Made by a program: the position numbers and the translations under genes
Part shown: piece after piece, positions 26,901-38,200 of the stretch
Layout of the letters: every line of letters starts with the position of its first letter
Numbering within the stretch: position 1 is the first letter of the stretch
DNA from: Nemopilema nomurai
Lineage: Eukaryota > Cnidaria > Scyphozoa > Rhizostomeae > Rhizostomatidae
Direction of reading: 5' to 3'
DNA: 64,000 nucleotides
NCBI GenBank assembly: GCA_003864495.1
Contig: ML133494.1
Coordinates: forward strand, 207,822 to 271,821
Notes under the pieces: generated by a model
Told to the model about the DNA's origin: nothing
Databases searched by the model: none
Seen by the model: the letters and a program-made list of their open reading frames with translations, nothing else

Positions 26901-29900
26901 ATTAAAACTGTTATCTGCGATACTATATATAAATTATATACAATATACACTGTTCTCTAATTGCAATAGTATCTGAAACCTATCCTTCCAGCTCTTTAAT
27001 CGATATATAAACAACAACAAAATACAGCAACCTAAACTGGAATCAAAAGAGTACCCTTGACAAAACTATCCTATCAATGTAAAAATAAACTGTTCTCCAA
27101 TTATAATAGTATCTTAAACCTAGCCTTTGCTTTTTGTCGACTTACGAGTAATAAATACAGCAATCTTCGCGGTAGATGAGAGTATCCTTGAGAAAACATA
27201 CCTGAGCCTTGTTTAAGATGGTGTCTAAACATTCCGTCAGTTTGCTCATTTGCGCAGCATCATCTGTTGAATAAAAAAATAACCAAAAAATGAATAACAA
27301 ATAATATTTTAGACTTATTTTATCCAAAATTTCTGACTTTATCAAAAAGATCTTCGGTGGAAAGGATGCAAAGTTGTGTAGTGTAACCTATGAAGGGCCT
27401 ATGAAGTCAGATAATAATAAGAAGCAAAGTGTCTCAAAGAGTAGAGTACACTTACTGTTGCTGTAATTAAACTATTGTCGTAGGTGAAGTTATGGGTTTT
27501 ACAGTACATTAGAGGCAAACCTGGGGGTGGATAGAACTGGAGAAGTCGAAGTAATTTCACTGACAACCAAGGTGCTGGGACAAAATAATACGTGTAATCT
27601 TGAAGGTCCGTGTATGAGGAGGTGACGATCTGTAGAGAAGGAAAATGAAATCGTGATTAACGTGGATTTAGTGGAAATACGGGAGAAAACATAAATGGAT
27701 CGCATATGACAGGGCCACCAAAGAAGTATTTGACAAAATTGAAAAGAACATTGTCATCAAACTGTGACGAACAAATCAGAATTTTCAATGAACAAGTTAC
27801 ATAGAAATCATAGTAGCAAAACCAAATATGGCAAAAAGAGACAATATGGACTTCGATGAGAATAAGATGCGTAGCTCTTTTTGGGAAAGCCCTACACAAC
27901 AGTGTCTATACACAGAGGTACAAGATACGCGATGGTGTACAATGGACCACTTTATCACATATGGATAATCGGCTGCTGCCGGCTGATTGACCAAGTAACA
28001 CGTACCCTCGCTAGCCTGGAGATCGCCAAATTGACGCACCCCTTGTAATCATCGGGATACTTCTGGATCAGTTCTTTCAGCAAACTTGAGGCTGCAGTTA
28101 CGACCCCCTGGTTTAGAAAGGAAACCAAGTCGAGATTAAACAAACCAAATTGTGATTGATTAACCAAATTGACGCTAGACAACAAAGTCGAGGCTAAGAA
28201 ATGCAAACAAAATTGAAACAAAATTAAAATTGATTTACGAAATCGAGGCTGATTTGCTAAATCGAGGTTGAGTAAACAAACTGATATCAAATAATGTTTT
28301 TAAGGTTGGAGCGTGAAGTAAATATTATCCAGCAGATCAAACACCCAAAAGGAATGACTTTGGAAACTATAACGTTATCATTTTTCCTCAAACTATAGTT
28401 AGATTAAACAGAGAAAGAAGCGGGTGAGAAGTCCTACCAAATTGGGGTCATTTAGCATTTGGCAAATCCTGGATGTCCACTCGGGTGATTTCTGGACAAC
28501 GTCTTCGTTAATTCGGAATAGCTTTAGCAGACACAACGCAGCGCACTGCTTCACGGAGTCACTCGAGTCGCTGAAAGACGAACCACAACGCAGATTAACC
28601 TCAGCTTTCGTCACACATCAATTCATTGCAATTGGGTGCCAATCACCCTTCAAAAGAGTTCAACGCCACACCTGACACACGATGGTCGAAGATAGCTACA
28701 GGAGTGGGTGGCCAAAACATTGACCAGCTGGTGCAAATAAACCTGATAGGGTCATATCCTAACAATGATTGTAAAATGCAGTGGATTAAATAGCTTAAAC
28801 ACGCTGTCCTACAGACAATGTGCAGACAATATCGTGTTTTGAAGTATGACATATGGGCCTGAATTCCATCAAAGGAATTCGCAATTTGATAAGATCGTTT
28901 GGTAAAACAATCATCCAGCTTCAAAATCTTGCCTTCAACGGGAAAGATCAGCTCTATAGAAGCATCATTTACCCGAACTGCGTAGAGCTTATAGAGTGAC
29001 AGGTTAAGACTAAACAGTTTTCGAAGCAGACAAAAATTATATGACATCATTAGTTTTTGTGACGTCATGAGCATGTTGATGGCGTCATAAGCATGTTGAT
29101 GACGTGATAAGCATGTTGATGACGTCAAAAGTTTGTTGACGACGTCATCAGCATGTTGAAGACATCATAAGCTTGTTGATGAAGTCATAAGCTCGCTGAT
29201 GACGTCATAAGCTTATCGATGACGTCATAAGCTTGTTGATGACGTTATAAGCTTGTTTGTGACGTCATAAGCTTGTTGATGACGCCATCACAATATTGAA
29301 CAGCAATAATTGAGTACCCAGAGATGAGTAGCTTGGGGATATCCATTTTGACGTTGTCCAGCATTTCGTTGCCCCCAATGTTTGCGATGCACTGCATGGC
29401 GAGGCTGACGAAGATGGAATTCCTGCTGACGAGGTCGTTCTTGATCCCCTGGATGATTAGTCTCATGAGATCGCTGCTTGCGCCGATCAGCACGGAGATG
29501 AACAGATAGCCCTGCAACACAAAGCGAATCCCATTTTACATGCATGTAACGAGCCTGTTCTAAGCCGTGTAGGCATAGCTGTACACACGTGGCACAGAAC
29601 AAGTAAAGGCGGAAGAGAAACAGTTTTGTTCTTGAGAACGCGAAAACGAGGTTTCACATGCATCGAACGTGCAAACAAGGTTAACTCTTCGTCACTCATG
29701 TTGTATAAGCGCAAAAACGAGGTTAACCATGTGAGACTACAGTATTCGGACAACAAAACTTCAAAGGGTGCCGATATGAGTGTCCTGCCTTTTCCCTATT
29801 CGGTGCTTGACTAGAACAAATACTTTCAAGAGAATAATAATGCTGAAAAAGAGACGTTTGGGAAATGGCGAGTATTGTTCTTTCGGCTTTAACAACAAAG

Positions 29901-32900
29901 TGTGGTGGATGCTTTCGTTTGGGAGGCTCCCAAGCAGAGCTAGATTTCTTTGAATTTACAATTGACAACCAGCCAGTGAACAGTAAACTCCATAAGCTTT
30001 CGTTTTAAAAAGAGCAAAGCATTCAAATTTCATAATCAGTTGTACATTTATTGATGCATGAAGGGAACTAATGTCTCAAATGATTTCAGGTCAACAAGAT
30101 ATCACCCAGCCGAGTTTCAAATTTAAGTTTTACCAGACTTTGGACTTTTATGAAGTTTATTCGTAGAGTATTTCGGATTTTGCAATTACTAGTTTGGCAA
30201 GGTTTTGGCAATAACTTTCCCGTTAAATAGCAGGCCCTTTTACAAAATTTGCAAAATTGCTTCTCTGCTAGGTTACTAAAGCGATTGACTCGAAACCGGA
30301 AACTTCCGGTTTGAGATGGCTTCACCACTAAAGCCAACAGGAAGTTGGAGGGTAATTTCCCATTATCCAATCACCTTTCGTAGAAATATATCATGTTACA
30401 GTCACTAGGAAATGTACTTTCAGAGTCATCTTTGTATCAATGGCACAAATCAAACAGAAAAATGCATTTATATCAAATGAAGACTATTTCAGTGTCAATT
30501 TATGAATAATTATATTGGGGCCAAATTAATTGCAATTCTCATATTTCCAATGGACTGAAGGTGCCACAAAAGCATTTGAGACAATCAAGCTTGCCAACAG
30601 ATTTCATATAATTTAGTTATAGAAAAGAAGACTTTAGATAATATTTTATGATCCTATTTACACTGATCTCTTTTCAAACATCAATGTACAGGAATTTATG
30701 TCATACTATGTCACTGGCTTAAGTAAGAAAAAGCTTTCAAAACTATTGAAAAAAATTAATCTTACAAGGAGCTGCAAAACAAAGGATACCAAATTTCCCT
30801 TAAACAGATACAGCAATACAGCTCAAAGACAACCTTAGAATATTCATAACAAAAATCGCAAATCTAGTTTTGATCTTTGTTGACCTCTTACAAACAAATT
30901 CACAATCTTAAAGCCGCTTAATTCCCAGTCCCAGCATCAAATTCTTTATTCCTTGTGCATTTGTGCTGAATCCGACATCATGGATGGCTAAGAGCTGAGT
31001 TAACCAGCCCCTCACTTTAGGTAAAATTCCTCTTATTTATATATACATATGTCTGTTAATTTTTCCAGGGTTTCTTGTCAGGCTTAAATGCAATATAACT
31101 TGAATGGAAAAAAGAGCATACCAGTGATTTATAAACAAATATGGTTAAGATTGACTAACCATATGCACCAGAAAAGAAAAAAATTAAACAAAAAGGATAT
31201 CCAGACTTACAATCTGTTTCTCTGTGTACTTGTTGGAGGACAGAAGGTTGACAGCTTCCATGTGTCCAAAATCAATGTCATTACCAAGCAGAAAGATAAA
31301 CAGCAATTTGCAAACATATTTCTTTTTTTGATAACCATCCAACTGTTTATCACCTAGAAGATGAAGAATTGTAATAGAACAGGAGGTAACAACAATAGGT
31401 GCAAACTACCATTACCAATGTGTTAATGGAGACAAGTTATAAGCCTTGTTTTCGAAAAGGTGTAAGCATAGGTGAGCAATAACCTTGGCAGATGGAGCTA
31501 AGAATATGCCAATTTGGCAGGCTGCAAAATGCAATGCAGCTAAAATTCTAGGTAGATAAAAACTAGGTAAATGTTCTGATCTCCTACAAAATCAAGAGGA
31601 AAGTCTCTATATATTTTATTGAAAATCCAAATTCAGCCAAGGATAAGGTTCTAGTTAACATTTTCCAAAACTCCTTTTTCCAAGTTTTGGATACAAATCC
31701 ATTTTTAATTTACAAGTTTCTTTTTTAAATACCTCTGGAGAGACCATCATGGAAACAAGGTTGTATTGACCTTTTTAATGTTATCCCTGCCATTTTAAAC
31801 CTGGGATGTTTTTAGTCTATGCCTTAAACTTTTATCTGCAAATTTCATAAATCTGAAATTGGATTTTTTTCAGTTTTTCTTAATTTGGAATTGTAATTTG
31901 TTTAATGGCAAAATTATACATACATAACTGATTAATGTTTTCTATGCTTTACCTTAAGAACATATTCAATGTTTACCACAGGGTGAAATATTCTAATGTA
32001 TATAACATCAACCTTAATATCATCTTACCATTAGGACCAGAGTCAACTTAAATCAAAGCAACAAAACATTGTTAATCACCTGCTATCCTAAATTTAAAAC
32101 TTATAGTCAAGAGACCCGAGTCTGTTTTAACTGTTTTAAGAGGCATACTTACCGTAAGACTGTTTTAAGAGGTATACTTACCAGTGGGGGAAGGAATGTT
32201 AAAAAGAATGCAACAAATTGCACAAGATGGAAAAAACAGAGACATTACCACTTAACATGTAACCATGAATAAGGTTTTCTCTAAAATAGCATATATATCG
32301 AATGATGGTATGGTATGTATATATAGAATAAATAACATTTGCTTCCCCATTCTCAAAAGTATCTTCCACCGGTATGTAGTTTAAGTTTAGTTCAACAAAA
32401 TGAACCATTATCTTAAATGAGACAAATTATCTAACAGACAAAGGTAATGTGGCTTTTAAAAACTGCTACCACAGGAAATAAAATAGAAGTAATTGGAAAC
32501 TGTAGATTTGTCTTTACCTTTGAACTTTGATCTTATATTTGCGAGCTCCTTGTTTATCCTTTTCATTTCAGCCTCTTTAGACTTACCTGAAAAAAAAGAC
32601 AAACAAAACAATAACAGCATTATATATGTTTGATGAAGGTTAGAAAAATGGTAAAATTTGATGCGATAACCGTATCAATTTTTTGGGTCTTTGTTTTAAC
32701 CAACAGGAGGTTATACAAATTTACATACTTTCCACAACAAGGAACATTTTATGGCTAAATAAATTATCATCAACAAAAAGTTATAACTATATTACTGACA
32801 GGTTAAAAAAAGTTCTGCATTCAGATATTTCAATCCAAATGTTGATAAATATGATTTTATCTAAAACTGCTCTCTAAAAGAGAAGTATGCTTATGTTGAG

Positions 32901-34140
32901 ATCATTTTATGTTCTAAGTTTTCACGAATAAACATGAATAAGTAAATTTTCTTAATTTTCCTTAAATCAGGGGGGGGCAAATAAACAAAATAAAATACAC
33001 AACTGTGATGATCCATATTCAAAGCTTTCCAGGTTCAAAACTTTAATGGAAGCTAATTGTTAGATATTTCTTGAGGTAACCTTCTGATTCAAATACAATT
33101 TGGACCCTTACCTACACATGGAATTGTATATGAAAACGGAAAATTTTGACTTTTCATGTATATACATGTGTCAGCAATTTAAAAAATAAGCTCAAAAGAA
33201 AAAGCTTGTGGAAGTTTAAACAAGTGAAACCACTGAATCAAATCAACATATCTTTTTGCTAAATGCCTAAATGCCTGTTTACATGTTTAAGTAAAGAATT
33301 ATTTAAGACTCATATAATTCCTTTCATCATAAAACATTTGGTTATGTGTTAATTTAATTATGTGAATAGCTGCCTACTGTTTATAAAGATTATTTTGAAT
33401 AATTTTTGCTACATTATATTCTTCAAAAAAGCAAACCATAAAATCAGCTTTCTTTTTGGAGTCATTTACAGAGTTCAGACATGTGGCGAAATTCCTATTT
33501 CATCTCTCATTTTGATTTGCGCATCAATATAAAAATTAATACTTATTAGCAAATCGAATAAAGCAGATTGCAATTGGAAAAGTGTTGCCCACATTTAACA
33601 ATGCAGAAGAACTACAGCATACAAATCTTTGTGTGAAACCTTACTTCCTTTATGTATCGTCCGCTGAGTTTTAACATAGCACGAGTCGCGAATACACGCT
33701 TCAATCCAAACAACATGGGAATTAAAATACGTAACGACGACTGGAATTTGAATTTGATACGTGCGAAAGAATGGGTGCATCTCTCTAGCTTCAAAGTGGC
33801 ATTTGCAACCCCATAACCAACGCATTAGGCCTAGCGACCCCAACTCGAGTCCACGTATTTCCAGGGCAGTTTAAATGCCCAGCCCTTTCACAACTTGACT
33901 TGTCTGGTCGCTTTCTGCTGTTTGTATTTATAGGGAATCATTCAAAAGTATATAAATTTACTGTTCCTTTAATAAGGTGACTAGAAAACGGGTTTAAGGG
34001 ACGCAAATACATTAACTTGGGGAAGGAAAGTTCATTTAACAGTAGTGAAACTCGTGAACGGTATCGGCCTACTCACATCCTCTGATGTCTGAGATAAAGA
34101 CAGAGAGACCACGCATCCCTTCCCCTTTCACACCAGGCAT
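14968..34140 (-). CDS. AP2A: AP-2 complex subunit alpha (clathrin adaptor), complete, 26 coding exons
   Basis: Large subunit of the plasma-membrane clathrin adaptor AP-2. Exons (minus): 34077-34140, 32518-32586, 31211-31353, 29318-29511, 28438-28570, 28006-28107, 27521-27629, 27202-27263, 26222-26310, 25904-25975, 25382-25478, 24465-24602, 23593-23700, 22604-22776, 21901-22030, 21006-21114, 20123-20301, 19573-19600, 18990-19113, 18499-18581, 18162-18251, 17358-17481, 16791-16907, 16561-16630, 15960-16094, 14968-15045. All phases agree and give 939 aa, close to the animal family length. The N-terminal phosphoinositide-binding lysines are kept ([16 protein letters not shown], about residues 42-62). 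The helical trunk runs to about 620 ([38 protein letters not shown]). A Pro/Ser/Thr-rich hinge follows, then the ear domain from about 708 ([42 protein letters not shown]). The Trp and Arg residues of the ear platform that bind accessory proteins are present. The last 16 residues differ from vertebrates but end EDQF. Exon 18 is only 28 nt. The gene is head to head with DHAD. Confidence 0.97.
15722..15905. mobile_element. Inverted-repeat (MITE-like) element, family A, in AP2A intron 25
   Basis: Two arms of about 60 bp in inverted orientation. The left arm has AACAAGAGCTTTGCGGTAC then CACAATGGCAAGAAAAG. The right arm has GTTCCGCTTTTTCTAGCCAT then ACCGCAAAACACTTGTTCAA. A smaller copy of the inner hairpin lies between them (15757-15806), so the element is a nested palindrome. 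It shares sequence with 5146-5467. Confidence 0.65.
17128..17342. repeat. 18-bp minisatellite with TGACGTA core, AP2A intron 22
   Basis: About 12 units of the form CAAGACTGATGACGTATA, with TGATGTAAG variants. Three overlapping minus-strand ORFs with periodic peptides arise here because 18 is divisible by 3. They are repeat artefacts inside an intron. Confidence 0.9.
19121..19212. repeat. 40-bp tandem repeat, AP2A intron 18
   Basis: Two full copies and a partial third of a 40-bp unit beginning AAACAACATTAAACATTGAT, directly next to the acceptor side of exon 19. Confidence 0.85.
19741..19782. repeat. 10-11-bp tandem repeat, AP2A intron 17
   Basis: Four copies of CAACC(C)TTGA in a row. Confidence 0.8.
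20342..20457. repeat. 18-bp AT-rich tandem repeat, AP2A intron 16
   Basis: Units of CATACTGAATCAATCAAT type with small variations, built on an AATC tetramer. The ORF 20327-20515 on the plus strand is a product of this periodicity. Confidence 0.85.
22795..23010. repeat. (CAA)n microsatellite pair with duplicated flank, AP2A intron 13
   Basis: Two CAA/CAG-rich tracts (22795-22874 and about 22958-23008). Each is followed by a related flank: CAACAACGCCAT, then a TTTGTATT.GGCTGGT.AAGTTAT segment (about 22870-22955 and 22998-23095). The whole block has therefore been duplicated once. The minus strand would read as a GTT tract. Confidence 0.85.
24711..24823. repeat. Tandem duplication of about 56 bp, AP2A intron 11
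   Basis: Two diverged copies share GGTGAAATTTGAAAAT and ATGGAATCATCTACGGCT. Confidence 0.75.
29036..29286. repeat. 20-bp minisatellite carrying TGACGTCA palindromes, AP2A intron 4
   Basis: About 12 units of TGACGTCATAAGCTTGTTGA. Five units keep a perfect TGACGTCA (the CREB/ATF site consensus) and several also have AAGCTT. The array ends about 30 bp from the donor of exon 4. Confidence 0.9.
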
Positions 34141-35225
34141 GTTGGCAGTTTACGTAAACACAAAGCTGGATGCCGGAGTTGTAAGTAAGCACCAAGTCTG
34201 TAATAATTGTGCGACTTCGGTCAAAGTTTTCCTCTCATCTTCGGCTTAGCCCCTGCCGCCATAAAATTCCAGCTCAAGTCACTTGATCCTTGTCACCGCA
34301 ATGGTGGAGCACAAGCCTCCGCAACACCCGCTCCTTCGTAGCCAAGGTTAGAAGGGTTTGGGGGCGTGATTTGGGGCACTGGTTGGGGGTATGCAGGAGA
34401 GATGATCTCAATGAAAGTCAAGTATTGTTTTACAAATTTCAGAAAAATAAACAAATTTATGAAATGTGTACAAATAACAGCTTTACTTTTAAAAATACTC
34501 TTTACGTTGAGTTTTAGAAAACACAGTTTTGCCCATTTCTTACATCATGTTTTTCTCATCACCCAAAAACTCTCATGTTATTGATCATCCAAAATGATTT
34601 GTTCTTCTGTACGATAAAAAGATTATATACCGTTCATCCTCAAATTGCCCCCCCCCCCTCGAAAAAGCCCCCCTAGAATAAGTACCCACCCTGTAATTAC
34701 AAACTTTCAATAAGCCCCCCCCCCTCGAATAAGCCCCCTCGATTTGTTGATTTTCGACTCCCGAGGCTGCCTTTGGCATTTTAGAAAATTACCACAAAAA
34801 GTTATATTTTTGTTAATAATTTAATCAAATGTTCATAAAGAAATTCCGACTAAAATATACGTGGTCTTTTAATAATGTCTCCTTCATTATATACAGCGAG
34901 TTCAAGAAGATTTTGTTTTTCTGACAGTTTTGTTACCAATACCTGTGCATGGCTCTTGTTCTCTGTATAGGCAATAAACTTCGCTGGGACAACTTAACCA
35001 ACTTCTCGCTTTCTTTTCCCAGTAAAGAAAAGAAAGAAATTTCAAAAATTATCTTTCTATATGGTATGTTCCAGGTAATTTTATAAGCCCCCCCCCCCCC
35101 AAATAAGCCCCCATCCAAAAATATAAAAAATATGTAATTCGAGGATTTGCGGTGTGGGAAGTTTCCTCTCTTCCTAACATATCGTAAGAACAAAGCACAG
35201 GGGACTGTAAGGTAAAGCTAGAAAG
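34141..35225. promoter_or_regulatory. Probable bidirectional promoter region of AP2A and DHAD
   Basis: The two genes start 1,085 bp apart on opposite strands, so their promoters and 5' UTRs must lie here unless further non-coding exons exist. The first 170 bp next to AP2A are richer in GC and free of repeats. Nearly half of the interval, on the DHAD side, is a MITE (34628-35153). No TATA box is clear on either side. The call is from gene layout only. Confidence 0.5.
34628..35153. mobile_element. MITE, family B (poly-C 'AATAAGCCCCC' type), in the AP2A/DHAD promoter region
   Basis: Imperfect terminal inverted repeats: TACCGTTCATCCTCAAATTG on the left, and on the right, in reverse complement, CACCGCAAATCCTCGAATTA. 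Inside each end are poly-C runs separated by CTCGAATAAG or CAAATAAG spacers. The relative at 43083-43399 has TACC(T/G)TAAATGAT ends and GCGCCCC spacers. No ORF is present, so it is non-autonomous. Confidence 0.6.
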
Positions 35226-38200
35226 ATGGCAGGTCTAAAGGTGAGAATTATGACATTTTCAAGGACTGTTTAAAGCAGATAGTGAAATATTCTGGCTTGC
35301 CTCACAAAAGCTATATATCTAGAAACTGGAAAATGGTGCAAAGGGGGTATATGTATGGAATTTGCAGGAAAATGGTGCAAAGGGGGTATATGTATGGAAT
35401 TTGCAGGGGTGTGACCTTTCAGACAACCATTTCTTGATATCCATTTCTGTACCATTTTGAGACATGCTCCAATGCAATACCCTTTTTGATGTCTGTAATT
35501 TTTTTAGTGAACAACTATCTTTTGCAGGTTAACAGTCTTACTTTCACTGGAGATCCAAATCAAGTTGATGAATGGGTAAAGAGGGTAAGAATGCAAAGCT
35601 TCTAATCTGGTGTTTTAAGTGACTTTTGCTATTCTGGGGTTTTTGGAGACACAGAAGTAGAACTTAATAGTTTTCCTTTTGGAAATGCTACATTGAAACA
35701 GATGAGGATAGGAAGCATAAAAGTTATTTTGAATCTGGCACTTTCTCTGGAAGGAAAGAGTGATATTTAATCCTAATAATGGAGTATAATCCTTGTTCAA
35801 TTAGCTCTATTTTTCTTAAATAATGTAGTTATTTGCATGCCTGGTATTTCTGTTGTGCAAAGCTCGCATTTGGAATTCACTATAGCAACCCAACCCAACT
35901 ATGCTGCCTGTGGTGCTTTTTTCATTGCAAATTATTTTAACTCTGAATGAAATTTTAACAATCAAGTGTAGCCTTCAATACAGAAAGAAACTGGCAAGGA
36001 GTACAAATTCACATTAGACCTTCTGGGGGTATCAAGGCCAACAAATAATTACTGTGTTTTTAATCAAGGATGATGCTCTTATAGTGAATATAACTAAACA
36101 GTTTTAAAAGAACTTGTTATGTTTATTCTTGCATTTTCATTTAACAGCCACTTGAATGACAACTCGATGCTTATCCTGACAGAGTAAATCTATATGCATA
36201 TTATTTGTTTTGTATTATTTTTGATTATTTATTATTATTATATATTCTGCATTGTTATTATTTTTTATTTCTAGACAGGCTGCAGAAGTCACATGAGAGC
36301 TACTGGATTCAAGGTGCTTAAGAATTTATAATGCTTTTACATCCTTTTGCGTAATGTTCTCTGGCTTTAGATAATTGCGATTCTTTAGCCAACCAACTTT
36401 TTTCCCAGATACCATTACAAGAATTAGAACCACTTTTTTTGCTATAGAGATAGGGGGATTCATAGTGAAGTTTTTCTAGATTAAACTAAATGGTTATATA
36501 TTGTATGCTTATTTTGAAGAAAAAAAATATTTAATTGAACCTTAGAAATCCAGTTCCATCACTATTATTCTATCACTATGTTTGATGTTTTTTTCCAAGA
36601 TCCAAAATTTGCTCGCTTAACAAAATGATACTTCAGTCCATTTCTATTAAATTGCTGTTTACTTTGTTTTGGGATTTCACTCATATAACATTTGTCTAGG
36701 ATGAGGATTTCAAGAAGCCAATCATTACAGTCGGATGTCCCTTTAGCAATGCCCTTCCTTGTAATTTTCATTTCAGGTTTGTTTCTTTCATTTGTTCTCA
36801 TGGATGTTTTAGCAAATAGTTAAAGTTAAATAAACATAGGAATAATATAGACATCACCCATACAACAATTGAAAATCCTGGCTCCCTTTAGTACAATCGA
36901 TCTGGGACATCAGTGGTGCCTTGGCTAAATATATTGGATGGGGAGGGTAAAGAGTCTTTATAGTGTTTTTTTTAAAAGAGTCTTTTTTTACAAAGCAAAA
37001 TCCGCTGAAACATCTTATAGGCCCCACTTTTCATAGTGATTATAGTCAATAAGAACTATAGCATGTTTTCATAGTGGTATATTGAAAACTGAAGTATCCG
37101 GTTTCTAGTCAGATTTTCAAGCTTATTTCGATCATCATGCGATGCGATCATGTTGGAGGCTGTCTCCCCTAAATTGTACCATGTGGTTATGTATCGGTTT
37201 CTACCCAATACAATTGAACCACTTATCACATGCAAGTTACATCAATTATAACCACAACGCCATTAGTGGTAATGCTAGCAATATCAGTTTAATCGTGACA
37301 CCACCTGCTTTCCAAAGTGGTGAAGTATCATATCGTCCACAAATTTTAGCCCAATGACCTGTAGTTTAAACAACGGTCATTCATATGAATAGCTAAGTTC
37401 AAGGATCTAGGAAGGAGCCTTGTGGGACTCCTATATCGAATAATGCGAATTTGATTCTTCGGTCTGTTAGCTATGTCTCCTTTCTTCCAGTCAATCTTAA
37501 ATCTTTATCAGCCAACACTGCATGTATATTCAATTAGAAAGATCTTTAGCAATACAGTCAAGTGGCACTTTTCTATAAAACAGATCATGCGTAACATTTT
37601 TTGCAACATACACGACAGTCGAAATTTTCCAATCATTTGTTTCTTCACCAAATAATGTTTCTCAAAATGGCCTTTTCAGACACTGGTGTACGTATCTTTT
37701 CCTTAATCTGCCAATAGAAAAAAGCCTCCATAGTGACTGATATCATTATTCAAATATTGCGAGGCTTAAAACGTTCGTTGTTCGAAGCTGAGAGCTTTGC
37801 ATAAGTTGTCGATAGGCTTAGCAGATAAACGCAGTTTTCTTTGATTTCAGTGAAGATTGAAGTAGACATAAATCTGATATATCAATGCAATGAATAATAA
37901 AAGACAGACGTGGGTTTCTTTGACACGGGATTTTAGATTCGGGTTATGTCAACTGTCGATTTGCGTACTGTCTATTTTACTTTGAACAAATTTGGAAATT
38001 TGGAAAAAAAATTGTGCTTGATTAGGCATATAGAAATCTTGACATCAGTTAATCGCTTTTGCTCCTGAAATTTTTTATACAACAGCTAGTTACCTTTGTA
38101 AAATTATTATTGTATGTCACTCAAGACACGGTGAAATATTTTGAATTTAGAAAATTCTCTTAGAGGTACACTTTATTTCACCGTCGCAGAGGGAAAGCCC

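Noticed and set aside
29036..29286. CRISPR-like array
   Set aside because: The units are contiguous 20-bp tandem repeats without spacers, inside a eukaryotic intron.
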